Assembly: GCA_016165875.1 (NCBI GenBank)
Contig: JABBOT010000033.1
Coordinates: 1,831,575-1,895,574, forward strand
Reading direction: 5' to 3'
Source: Acanthopleura granulata
Lineage: Eukaryota > Mollusca > Polyplacophora > Chitonida > Chitonidae
Length of the DNA: 64,000 nt
Positions 48,985 to 59,449 of this stretch are shown here, piece after piece (the stretch's first letter is position 1; every line of letters begins with the position of its first letter). The notes beneath the pieces were generated by a model that ran no database searches, was not told the origin of the DNA, and was given only the letters and a program-made list of their open reading frames with translations. The translations under genes were made by a program, and so were the position numbers.

Positions 48985-49151
48985 GGTTTGCCAAGTTAAC
49001 GCAACCATATCTTGGTTAGATCTGTACAACTTTTAATAAAAATCTTTCAGGAGATACTATATAAAAGCAACATTTCTTCTTTTCCAGGCTCCGGAGAAGA
49101 TTAAGAGCGAACAGATTTGTCCCCCTTGTATTAACACCAGCTGGTGACAAG
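48985..49151 (+). promoter_or_regulatory. Core promoter and leader of innexin paralog 2
   Basis: TATATAAAAG is at 49058-49067, and the A of TTTCCAG is at 49086, 28 bp from the TATA start. An upstream block near 49000 (AACGCAACCATATCTTGG, then GATCTGTACAA) is conserved with the promoter of paralog 1 and with segment B near 57180-57215. The leader from 49086 to the ATG is collinear, base for base in length, with the first 66 transcribed bases of paralog 1, where the same stretch is partly coding. Confidence 0.6.
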
Positions 49152-50297
49152 ATGACAACTGCTCGGGTACACGTCATGTTTGCCATTTTCCTGGCCACCC
49201 TAGCCCTTTTCACTGGATATCTGCAGTACTTCGCTCAACCCGCTCATTGTTGGACCCCCTCGGAGTTCACGCGATCTATGGTGGATTACTCAAATTCGGC
49301 CTGCTATTTTGCAAGTGAGTACTACTTGTTCATACATGACGAGCCTATCCCAGTGCCCGAGCCGACGACAAAACTCACCAACTATTACAAATGGACACCA
49401 TTTGGACTTCTCTTTCTGGCCGTTCTTTATGTTATTCCGGAGATAATAAAGAACATTGTCTCCAAAATGTTCAAAGTAGACTTTGGCAGTATTCACGAAC
49501 TTTCTCGCCAGTGTAGTACAGGAAATGAAGAAACGAAACTTACGGCCATCAAGCAGCTCACAGCTGATCTTCGGTACAGACTGGACGAGTACCAAAGAAT
49601 GCCAAGGGACACGGGACTTCGGCGATGTTTGATGAAAATATCACCTTCCCTATCGCTCTACGTCTGGCTGCAGCGGCTCGCGGGGAAACTTTGTTTCCTC
49701 GTCGGATCTGTTGTGCCAGTTTTCATCCTCTACAAATGTCTGGGTCTGGATTTTGACTATTACAACAAAATCGCGAACAACCAACTACCTACCAACGAAA
49801 CCTATTTTCCAGAGCTAACACTCTGCGATTTTGCGATTCGCCGTTTTGGAAATATAGTCCGCTTCACTGTACAGTGCCATCTACCGGCCAATGATATGTT
49901 CGAGAGAATCAGTCTCCTGGTTGGTTTCTTAGCTCTCGTCGTGTCGTCTGCCAGCAGCAGTGACGTCATCCACTGTCTCATGTCTCGTTTCTCTGAACCC
50001 AGAAACTCCAGCTACGTCAAGAGACACATGGACCCGTTCACTGAGCCAGCCACCGACAACAAGGACGAGGAGTACGAGAACTTCACAGAGCGTTACCTGA
50101 GGTCCGACGGGGTGTACCTTCTCCGGCTGATCGGTCAGAACTCCTCCGAGATTGTCGTCTGTCAGATTCTGTCCAGACTTTGGGCAGGGTACCAAACCCA
50201 ACTGAATGAGGAGAAACCAACTCGGAAACCCCCACCGTATTTTGATGATAAGATGCAGATATTGGGGGTGTTGAACCCTGCTTTTACTGACTGTTAA
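49152..50297 (+). CDS. Innexin (gap-junction channel protein), paralog 2
   Basis: A 381-residue four-pass innexin, the closest relative in the window to the minus-strand innexin at 32.3-33.5 kb. TM1 is about residues 6-27. Loop 1 cysteines are Cys33 (PAHCWTP) and Cys51. NYYKWTPF opens TM2 near 78. TM3 is about 178-199. Loop 2 cysteines are Cys225 and Cys242 (QCHLPANDMFE), and TM4 is about 250-272. RSDGVYLLRLI is at 317-327 in the tail. The NET sequon at 215-217 in loop 2 is conserved with paralog 1. The frame stays open upstream to about 49090 but has no earlier ATG there, so Met1 at 49152 is the natural start. The probable transcription start near 49086 gives a leader of about 66 nt. No introns are evident. 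The gene lies near the right end of duplicated segment A; segment B carries no equivalent ORF. Confidence 0.96.
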   Translation: MTTARVHVMFAIFLATLALFTGYLQYFAQPAHCWTPSEFTRSMVDYSNSACYFASEYYLFIHDEPIPVPEPTTKLTNYYKWTPFGLLFLAVLYVIPEIIKNIVSKMFKVDFGSIHELSRQCSTGNEETKLTAIKQLTADLRYRLDEYQRMPRDTGLRRCLMKISPSLSLYVWLQRLAGKLCFLVGSVVPVFILYKCLGLDFDYYNKIANNQLPTNETYFPELTLCDFAIRRFGNIVRFTVQCHLPANDMFERISLLVGFLALVVSSASSSDVIHCLMSRFSEPRNSSYVKRHMDPFTEPATDNKDEEYENFTERYLRSDGVYLLRLIGQNSSEIVVCQILSRLWAGYQTQLNEEKPTRKPPPYFDDKMQILGVLNPAFTDC

Positions 50298-50580
50298 AAT
50301 GGTACTAGAATTGCTTTGCAAAATATTAATGAAAGCTTTTTCTACAAGTTAACGATAGACATGAAACTTTTGTTTTGAAATTCAGGTCTTAATGTCAAAT
50401 TCTGTTCCAGCCTTCTTTGTTGGGGATTGTAACGGTTGCGCTTAAAGAATTACAGCACATTTATGATCAATTGTGTGGAGGGAAAATAATGAATCATCTC
50501 TTTTAGTATAATTAAACATATGTCGGGAGTAAACTCTGTAATAGAATTCTGCTGGTTACATGTATAATTAGCCCTGGGGA
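50298..50580 (+). other. 3' untranslated region of innexin 2
   Basis: About 280 bp after the stop codon is alignable by eye to sequence downstream of innexin 1 (about 32254-31980, minus strand). Shared blocks include TGCAAAATATTAA, a CTTTGTTGG block, AATGAATCATCT and GAATTCTGCTG. This shows the gene duplicates extend past the coding region. An ATTAAA hexamer at 50511-50516 is a possible polyadenylation signal; no AATAAA is seen nearby. Confidence 0.45.
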
Positions 50581-51947
50581 CATTTGCGAAAAATAGCATT
50601 GCCCATTAAACATGACAGTAGTACGTCGTTATATGAACATCGAGCTAGTAATTTTGGTTAGCTGTATCAGGTTTAAAAATTCAATAGTCGACAAAAAATA
50701 ATATTTTGCCTCATATGTCTGGCATGGCTTAATGTTTTTCTTTGTCTCATTCACTAATTACAATTATAATTTACTCATAACATTTGTCCTCCTCCGGAAT
50801 TAACCGTATTTGTCATATCAGTGACGTATCTGTTTTTTATTATTTCTTACTTTTTAAACCACTGATTAACGCCTTTGTCAAATAGTCAAGAAAGTCTATA
50901 CTTCTTTTCCACCCTCCACGTGGATAATACTTTTGATTTTCAACCTTCTCTCTGCCAAAGCTTTAAGCTTTCATTTGTCAAAAACCACTCTCTTTGAAAC
51001 AATGTGCCTCTTGTCTGTTTAAATGGCGTGCAATGAACTGATTTCCACGTGTATATTTGTACGTGTTTTTCCCGTGACTTTCAAACTTCAGTGCACCAGG
51101 TGCACATATATAAACGTGATTGGCACGACACATAAATCGTTTTCAAATGTTTACCTATTTGTTCAGCAGCTGGATTGTTGTGGTTTGACACGGGATTAAG
51201 ACAAGAATAATCTGTTTGAGAGACAGATGCTACGATGATTCCAGTAATACGATTACGTCAGCACAATAGCGTGGTCCAGAAGCAAATACACACTTATCTT
51301 GTTCACCAGCTTTTTGTGTATGTAATCTTTAAGCTTAAAAGTCCTCTTCATTGTGAAAGAGGTGTGTATCGGAGCATGCGTGTGTTTGGGTGGGGGAGCT
51401 ATATTCATCCAATCAGACAGAAAATACATCCCTTCTATGGAATGGCGTTGCTGCTGAATTATGTCAGATCGTTTAATAACCTGGAGAGTGTCTATGTACG
51501 GTTGTATATACAGAACCTGTGCCACTCCTTTCACTCGTCAGTGTATGTGAATTGGGCGTAAAACGAGTAACCAATCAATCAGTCAATCAGTCAACAAATA
51601 AAATAATCAATGTGCTGACTGAATTTTTTGGCCTTCCGAATGATCGTCAACGGGCTATTTAACTATTAAAACATTTTTAAAGGTAATACATGAATACGAT
51701 TCATTGATACCCTGAAATCCAGATTTTTCTAGTCGTTGGCTTTCTGCTTGTTTTAGCAATACAGCTATATAATTCAAGGGAAAGCTTCCAGAGTCACTGC
51801 CCAGAAGCATGTCATGTGTGTCTATGATTGATAGCCTACCCCTCAGTCACTCCCGGTCACCCCAGCCTCCGCATCCCCCCTATCCTAACCCCTCTTTAGC
51901 TCCCCTGCTACCCGGCCCCTCTGCGCGTATCCTCAATTAATAACCAG

Positions 51948-52244
51948 GGGCCCGTCTTACAAAGCTGCAGTAAGGCTGCGACTGGTTACAAGCCTCTGTC
52001 GCAGGAAAAGCTGGAGCCGCTGCCAATTGATGTAAAGTTTGGGGCAAATTTACACCTACACTCGGGCTTACGTAAATTTCGTAAGTGTACTAAATATGGC
52101 GGGGCTTGTGGTGTTTCGTAGACACACTTCAAGCATTGCGACAACTTTAGTAACACGCTATTAGGAGCTGACGGAAGCCTCCACTAAATCGGACGTAAAC
52201 GTCTACGTCTGACGTAAGCTACTCCAGCTTTGTAAGACGGGACC
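51948..52244. mobile_element. MITE with terminal inverted repeats, copy 2
   Basis: Left end GGGCCCGTCTTACAAAGCTG and right end, reverse-complemented, GGTCCCGTCTTACAAAGCTG. It lies in segment B between AATAACCAG and CAGGCCAATCCC. Segment A has the uninterrupted site (ATATTCAGGCCGATCCC, near 45376), which fixes the borders and suggests a CAG target repeat. Confidence 0.8.
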
Positions 52245-52654
52245 CAGGCCAATCCCTGCGCTATGTGGACAGACGGTCAAACGTGGAAGTCATCTCAAAG
52301 GACTGCTAAAGACTTCGAAGCACGCGTTCTAGCGAGTATTGCAAGTATATTTTTGATGCTGTAAAACATTATTTTAGGCAAGAACTCTTGGAAGCTCATA
52401 AATTCTTCGTCCAAGAAATATTCAAAGATTCCTCTCACCGAGTCAGCAAACGTCTGCATTTGAAACCTTAAATGGCCGATACTACTCGCGGTCCTTGTGT
52501 GGCCAACACTACAAGCAGACCCGCATACAACTGTGTGGTCTCTGGATCGCCTTTCTCACAGCTACCAGGAAAATTTTTGTTTTTACATTGAACAGAGAGT
52601 TTTATAATCTTTTTCATGAACAATACCTCATTTATAAGCCATCTTCTACTTTTA

Positions 52655-52703
52655 TTTGTTTATTTATTTATTTGATTGGTGTGTTACGGAGGCCTCCCTG
52701 TTA
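52655..52703 (-). mobile_element. Collapsed SINE remnant in segment B
   Basis: TATTTATTTATTTGATTGGTGTG is followed at once by TTACGGAGGCCTCC, that is, the SINE's tail fused to its first bases. The flanks match those around the SINE of segment A. Confidence 0.65.
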
Positions 52704-54744
52704 CTGTAAGAACCAGATTTGAAACAAAACGTTAGTTTTTAACTTTAAAAAATTATTATTACTTTTCTAATTTGTGGATGGGTCTTTCACTGGCAACTTA
52801 TATACAAAAATTTAGGTCAAAATTGAAAACAATGAAAAATCTGTAGTTCAAAGAAACCAGCATGGTTATGTCACGGCCGTACAACTTTTAATTCAATCAT
52901 TCATCGGAGGAAAGTTATTTCAAAGGTTTTTTTGACTAATTTTATAACAAGCTAAGGATTGACTGAGTTTGTCCTGTTGAATGAATGGGGGAATTGATAT
53001 ACCCTACAGCCTTTGATAACACATTTCTAACCATCGCAACTTTTGAGCAAATTTTGGTGGTGGAGCTGCCATTTTAAACCAAACACATTTTCATTATTGT
53101 ATATTTTGACAATCAATCAGCAGAAAAGTGATTCGGGTTCTCTGTGGGCCTGCCATTTGACACTTACATATTTGTCTTTAGTATTTGTCCGGGTCTCTGT
53201 AGACAATTAATGTTTTACACTAAACACATGTATCTATTTTTAACACAAAAATGATGGGCTAATCTGTAAACACATATGGAATACAGACGGCTTACTTATT
53301 TAATACCTTCCAACTTCAGGTCATGAAACCCAGTGGAAAATATTTCCCTGCAATCTGCCCTTTTTTGCCCTACTAACACGTGTACCAAAGACTAGGCATG
53401 CGCAATTGATGCGACTTTACTTGCAGCTGCAACATATTTAGAAACTTGCTCAGTTGACTTGAAGTACGTTGCAGAAAAAAATGGAAGCTACATGAGCTGG
53501 AAAGTCAAATTACCAGGCGATAAACATTTCTCGAAATGAATTTGACTGTTCTGTATATAAAGCCATTTACTGAAAGCAATGTACCCGTGTAGTGTGTTTG
53601 ACGGGACAGGCAGAGCAGCTGAGAACTTTGGGCCGGCTTGATATCTATATATGTGTATGGGAAATACTGTTGAAAAGCCGGATGTGAGTGTACTATTTCC
53701 ACTCCATTCAGATGAAAACTGAAGAGCAGTAAAACTTCTGCCCAGATGTCCATACGGATTGTATCAACTCTACAGGTTACACGAGCGCATTGGTCTTCCT
53801 TACTATTTATGAAGTAAATTTGTCAACTCCACCTCTGAAAATATATATCCCCAATCTTTCGCGTGGTGGTATGCCATACCAACACATACAGCTTGGACTT
53901 TTTTCTGCATCATATCAAAAAATCATCCTCGCATGATCACCATTTTTATCAGCTGTGACTCCTGGAACGGTGTGACCTTGATGACCCCCGGGGACAGGCG
54001 GGTAGTAACCCTGGCAAAAAGTTTTGAATTGTATTCAACATATTCAAGATGTTGATATATTTCACCTTGGTGTAAACCTGAGAGTATAGAAGTTTATAGC
54101 GTATCAACAACCTAGTCTGTGTGGCATTATTATCCAATCAGTGCTCCATCACTCTTCAATTCGGAGCCAAATCTTGGTCGCATTTCACATGTGTAGCCTA
54201 CAATATCACCCCACTATCCAGCCACAGAATACATATGAGACTAATTCGATTTGCAAAACCGTGAGAGGATTTTGGATCAGTGCATAACGCGGATATTCCT
54301 CGTGATTTAGTTGTTCACTGGTTGAGGTGTTTCAAATAAACATGTGCAGTTTACTAAAGACTGACGTTGCTAATAGAAATTTGCAAAAACATTCGGCTAA
54401 AATGTACTACACATTGCGGATAATCATAATCACCTTTCGTGATATGTTTATGGATTTTATTCCAGTTTCTGAACACATTCAGCAATATTGTAAAAGTGGC
54501 TCTTGACACACGAAACCAAATGTAATCAATTTCCACAATTTGTGAGGCAATGGTTAACCTTTGAAATACGGCATTGCTGAAACATTTTCTATGCATTCTA
54601 TTTAATTTTTTAATCTATCCAGACTACCAATAGTTGACATTTCTGACGATGGTTACATGGCTTACCCTAAATTGGAAGAAGTATGACCTCCGCATTTACC
54701 ACGTATCAATAGTTACTAGTATATTGAAGTATTTTACCACACGA

Positions 54745-55215
54745 GCATATCATGAGCTGGTTTGGTTGTTCACTGTTGACAAGAATTTATCATGAGCTTG
54801 TTTGGTTGTTCACTGTTGACAAGAATTATCATGAGCTTGTTTGGTTGTTCACTGTTGACAAGAGTTTGTCATGAGCTGGTTTGGTTGTTCACTGTTGACA
54901 AGAGTTTGTCATGAGCTGGTTTGGTTGTTCACTATGGCCAACAGTATATCATGAGGTTTTTTGGTTGTTCACTGCTGACAAGAGTTTGCCACGAGTCTGG
55001 TTATGTTTGGTTGTCTACTGTTGACACGAGTATATAATGAGTTTGTTTATTTGTTGACAAGAGCACATCACTGTTGACAAGAGCACATCATGAAGTTGTT
55101 TGGTTGTTCACTATGGCCAAGAGAATATCATGAGGTTGTTTAGTTCTTCACGGAGAATATACTGAGGTGGTTTGGTTATTCAATAGGGGGATATCATGAG
55201 CTTGTTTTGTTTTTC
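54745..55215 (+). repeat. 40-bp minisatellite in segment B, expanded
   Basis: About ten units of TTTGGTTGTTCACTGTTGAC plus AAGAGTTTGTCATGAGCTGG, more homogeneous in the first five. The paralogous array in segment A has about four. The LTR-like element sits at its right edge. Confidence 0.85.
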
Positions 55216-55219
55216 ACCA

Positions 55220-56123
55220 TGTTACGAACGCCGTCTTTAAAAATATTATATTATATATTTTTTATTTGTTTCTGCTCTAACCGGGTCGGTGTATGACCTA
55301 CATTTTTCTCTCTGTGTACGTAATAGCCTGCACTGGAATTCAGTCGCGTTTTCGAGGCTTCCGTGTTTATCAGTATCGTGCCATTGTACATAGAAAGTAC
55401 ATTCTGAAAATATGTACCCATATTGTAAACATGTTTACGGACAGACCATCCAGAATTTTCTTTACGTTAGGCTATAAATTTGAGCGACGAAGTTGTAAAA
55501 CTCGCAGTCATTTACCTACGTCCACTTTCGTGGAGGTCGCTTTACTTGTGTCCACTCGCGTCATATTTGCTCTTGTCTACGAAGAAGGATTTTGTGGGAG
55601 TTTGGAAAAAATGGCTTACACGCCTTTCGACAGTTTTGTCATTTTGTACTCCATTTTTCGGCACGTAGCACTTTGAGAGCTTGTGTTTCGCCACTTACTA
55701 TTTGGTGTGAGACGTTCCTATGGAGCTTGTACCGCTAATCATCTCTTTGTGCGATTACGTGCATTTCATCCTAGTTTACCGTGAAAGTGACTTTGTGTAT
55801 ATTTCCGAGGAATGAAACATACATCGCCAGCTCGGCATTACGGATGCTGTTGTCAATCCGTCTGCCCAGGAAACTTGCACTTTGCCGGGGAGTTGTATAT
55901 CTACCATCGTCGGCGTACAGGTCCTTCTGCTATTAGTCACAACAGGACTTGTCATGCTTCAGTTCGAGAATTCCGAAGAACCGTGGATTCTATAATATGT
56001 GTATTGAATTCAGTGAAGCGCCTTCGTGTTTCTTTGTTTGATCTTGTGTAAGGCCATTCACTTCCTGAGAGTTGAACAAGCAATTTGTTTATAGTTTTCC
56101 TCTCCGATAGTGGTACCGTTACA
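55220..56123 (+). mobile_element. LTR-like element, copy 2
   Basis: About 0.9 kb, ends TGTTACG...CGTTACA, with a TATAAATT at 55473. It is inserted within the 40-bp minisatellite of segment B; segment A is uninterrupted there (near 47950), so the borders are supported independently. The ORF at 55293-55676 is not kept in copy 1. Confidence 0.55.
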
Positions 56124-57169
56124 GCTGTTGACAAGAGTATATCACCTAAAATATATCACTGGTCTACGTAATATTTAGATGTCTTCATGCATTGAATCGG
56201 ATCACAATGAAGCCATGAATGGTGACGTAAAAATAGATATTGTCGAACAATTTAAAGCATTAAACAGTCCATTGGCTTTGTCATATCAAAACTGCTGATA
56301 GATTATAGACAGACGGACAGATATATTATTGGCGTTCCATTCATTGGAGTACTTCGCAGCAGTGGATGCAGCAACCGTTTGCTCTGAAAGTGCATGTATG
56401 CATTAGTGGCACTGATTAAAGAAAGCATCACCCAACAAAATGTAGGTGACCAGAAAAATGCAAGGGCAATTCATGTCACGTAATGTAGCAGGATTTCCAG
56501 TCAAAGGCAGTTAAGATGACAGGGAAAAGAATGTGAGTACAAACCAAAATATACAAATAGCAGTATTTCATATCACCCGCTGCCGCACCCCCACCCCCGC
56601 CATACAAAAAAAAGAATACAGGGTAATAACCAAACAAAAAAAAACAAAAAAAAAACAACAACAACAAAAAACAAAAACAAAAAACAAAAGGAAATATTTC
56701 AACAGCTGTCATATCTGTCCTCGATCTACCTTTTCAAGAAGAAGTCGTGGACTATATCATATCTATCAAGCAGCACGTTAAGAGCTTCTAGATTTAACTT
56801 CGGTTGAATATACACATCAAATATCCAACAATGTTGCGAAGTGTGCCGAGTTAGGGCGAGTTTATCTGTACTACGTGTTCCCTTAGAAAGCAGAACCGAT
56901 AAATTTATGAATTAACTATGCTTTATGCTTTGTGTTCTCTGCTTTTTTTGTTTTCAAATATATATTTGAAAATAACCAAAAGGTTGTATGGTTGCTAATG
57001 TTTATCACTTGGCACAAGCGTATTTTGACATGAAATGGCTTTAATTATTTTTTGTCTTTGTAGAGAAAAGTTTCCTTGAATTTAAAGCAACAAATCATCT
57101 TTTCCCGCTGAAAACGAATTCCACTTTTCGATTTTCACAATACTTACCAAATCAAATAACCCGGTATCG

Positions 57170-57345
57170 GTTTGCAAATTTAACGCTAGGATATCTTGTC
57201 TAGATCTGTGCAACTTTTAATAACAATTTCAGTATCAGGAGATACTATATAAAAGCAGCGTTTCATCTTTTCCAGGCTCCGAGGAATTTCAAGAGCGAAC
57301 AGGTTTGTTCCCTGAAATCGGCCCTGGTTATGAAAGAAATCCTTT
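57170..57345 (+). pseudogene. Innexin promoter remnant lacking its coding region
   Basis: TATATAAAAG (57246-57255) and TTTCCAG (A at 57274) match the innexin 2 promoter with the identical 28-bp spacing. The next about 35 bases match the innexin 2 leader (GGCTCCG, AAGAGCGAACAG, TTTGTTCCC). Then homology jumps. From about 57314, CTGAAATCGGCCCTGGTT is an exact 18-base match to the minus strand of innexin 1's 3' flank near 31795. It is followed by a further 16 aligned bases whose only differences are five transitions. The innexin coding region and most of the 3' UTR are therefore missing. A deletion after duplication is the simplest reading. Confidence 0.6.
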
Positions 57346-57624
57346 TTCAGCCTTGTTTCTGTCTTACTTCAAAGAAGTACATGTTCTCGTTTACTGCTAC
57401 ATTTTGAAAAATTGCAGTGTCTCACTCGAATCACTGATGCAATATTTAAACCACGTTCAGTGAAACCATTACGTTCAGAGCTGAATTCAAACGCAAGGCC
57501 TGAGGACTTCAAACTATTTGCTTAAATAATTTGACAAATAATTGTCACTAAGCGATTTAGCCTAATATTCAGCATTGTTAATCTTAATTCTATGTACATT
57601 TTCGACTTTTTTTATTATTTTGGT

Positions 57625-57850
57625 TTTATTTTATCGCTGTTCTACGCCGTAATCAAGAATCGGTGGCCAGCATTACCATCGTAGGAGGGTAGAGGGCGGG
57701 CGGATATATCCCGGGGAAAACCCACGACCATCCGCAGGTTGCTGGCACGACCGGAGAGGAAGCCAGCATGAACAGGACTTTATCTCTCTGCGATCGCATT
57801 GGTAAGAGGCACGTGTGTCGTTGCTCTGCGGTTAGCGCGTTAACCCCTAC
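57625..57850 (-). mobile_element. SINE family 1
   Basis: Antisense copy with TTCTACGCCGTAATCAAGAA, ACCCACGACCATCCGCAGGT, GAGAGGAAGCCAGCATGA and GGTTAGCGCGTTAACC. It has small internal deletions. Confidence 0.82.
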
Positions 57851-58086
57851 TTTCGACTTAAAATGTAACTCTCTTTTTTCTGCCCGGGTGTGTTTTTGCT
57901 GTTAAGAAATGTGACGAACGAAAGCAATTAAAGCCTTCAAAAATGATTGATGAACTGTACTAATTTGTTCTCAGTAGGTATCCACCTATTTGCCTGCTTT
58001 ACATACCAGCATATAAGCTTGGAATTCACTGTCATTCAGTAGCAGTGATTCGTGTCAGTGCAGCTCCTCGGTCTATACTATGAGTC

Positions 58087-58365
58087 GGGGCCTCCGTGGC
58101 TTAGTTTGGTTAGCGCGCTAGCCCCGCGTAATGACCCAGAAGCCTCACTTCAATGCGGTCGCTGTGAACTCAAGTCCAGCTCATGCTGGCTTTCTCTCCG
58201 GCCGTACGTGGGAAGGTCCGCCAACAACCTACGGGTGGTGGTGGGTTTCCACGGGCTCTGCCCGGTTTCCTCCCACCATAATGCTGGCCGGCGTGGTATA
58301 AGTGAAACATTCTTGTGTACGGCGTAAAACACCAATCAAATAAATACATAAATAAACAAATAAAT
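58087..58365 (+). mobile_element. SINE family 1, full length with target-site repeats
   Basis: GGGGCCTCCGTGGCTTAGTTTG, TCAAGTCCAGCTCATGCTGG, GGCGTAAAACACCAATCAAA and tail. TGAGTC precedes (58081) and follows (58366). One of the best preserved copies. Confidence 0.92.
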
Positions 58366-58444
58366 TGAGTCAAATTTTTGTTGATTCGCCGTGCTAGAAT
58401 ACATGTACCTCTGGCTATTGTGTTATTTCACTAAAAAAGGGAAC

Positions 58445-58765
58445 GCGGCTTGGCTGTGTTATTAAGATGCTTACGTTTCAGTCGTAAACACGAGGTAGGA
58501 TGTTCAATCCCCGCCTTGGACAGGGATGTTGTGGATTTTTCCATCTTTCACTGGTCAATAGGCTTTCGTGAAAATAAACGGTCGAGCGTGCGGCTACATT
58601 GGCAGATTCACACACGTTTAAGGTACCGTGTCTTCCACCAGTGTGGTGTGTAGAGCAGAAAAAGTGACAGTGTCGGCGGCTTACTGCGGTGAATCGGGTT
58701 TCCTCCAATAGTAAAACTATTCTGCTAAACAGCAATGAAACAAGTAAATTAATAAATAAAGGAAT
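58445..58765 (+). mobile_element. Possible tRNA-derived SINE, decayed
   Basis: A B-box-like GATGTTCAATCCCCGCC follows a possible head. CGGGTTTCCTCCAATAGTAAA and an AAATTAATAAATAAAG tail resemble SINE 3' parts, but the middle is unrelated to family 1. Confidence 0.4.
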
Positions 58766-59199
58766 CAAGGAATCAATCAAACATTAAATTATTAAGTAAA
58801 TAATAATAAATAAATGTTGTGGTAGTTCAATAATCGGATAAATAAACATCGTCGATTTATTATGATTCTGTTTTGCTCACGGGACCGGACTTGACTCACT
58901 CATAAACCTTACAGCCGCCGTACCCATGGAACGTAGTCACTGTCAGCTGTTGGGATATGGTTTGTAGGAAAGCGAACTGTTACTTAAGCCAACAGGGAAA
59001 GGAAATGGTTCCAGTAGTGACCTGCTTTATATCCCTAATAACCTAGGTTTTCAACTGTGTTAGGATTAACTGTCCGGTTGGTTAAGGAAGGTTGGAAATC
59101 TTGATCAGTATTATACGCGTTGATAGCATCACGAAAATCTGCATGTAGGGGAGCGCACTCTTTCCAGTCATATTTCCAGCAATGTCTTCTATTATACCG

Positions 59200-59440
59200 T
59201 TGGGTCTCCGTGGCCGAGGTAGTTATCGCGCTAGTGCAAAGCAATGACCCAGGTACCTCTAACCAATGCGATCGCTGTGAGTTTAAGCCCTGTTCACGCC
59301 GGTTTCCTCTCCCGTCGTATGTGGGAATGTATCCTTGCGGCTGGTCGTGGGCTTCCCACGTACTCTGTCTGGTTTCCTCCCAGCATGATGCTGGCAGGCT
59401 TAGTATAAGTGAAATATCCCTAAGTACGGCGTAAAACAGA
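59200..59440 (+). mobile_element. SINE family 1, tail-less
   Basis: GGGTCTCCGTGGCCGAGGTAG, CAATGCGATCGCTGTGAGTT, AAGTACGGCGTAAAACAGAC; the A-rich tail is missing. Confidence 0.85.
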
Positions 59441-59449
59441 CAGTAGATC

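Larger units (their letters stand above)
44353..50967 (+). repeat. Tandem segmental duplication, copy A (carries innexin 2)
   Basis: Starting at the shared AGCTTTCATTTGTCAAA (44353 and about 50967), copy A and copy B align in order over several kb. Anchors include the GATTACGTCAG-ACAATAG block (44630/51252), CTGTAAAACATTATT (45490/52360), GACTAGGCATGCGCAA (46751/53390), CAGGCAGAGCAGCTG (46978/53607), AGAAAGCATCACC (48213/56419) and the innexin promoter (49058/57246). Copy A holds an almost complete SINE at about 45986-46226 and the intact innexin at its right end. Confidence 0.75.
50968..57345 (+). repeat. Tandem segmental duplication, copy B (innexin lost)
   Basis: Direct repeat of copy A, moderately diverged. 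Differences visible: a MITE at 51948-52244 absent from A; a roughly 240-bp insertion near 52890-53130; an LTR-like insertion at 55220-56123 absent from A; expansion of the 40-bp minisatellite; collapse of the SINE that A retains; and loss of the innexin coding region. The many private insertions suggest the duplication is not recent. No intact gene is seen in B. Confidence 0.7.

Noticed and set aside
49081..49090. 3' splice site upstream of innexin 2 (CTTCTTTTCCAG)
   Set aside because: Constant TATA spacing at three loci favours a transcription start; kept as the alternative.
55293..55676. 127-codon ORF in the LTR-like element
   Set aside because: Not conserved in the other copy at 16.66-17.67 kb; no gag, pol or other domain.
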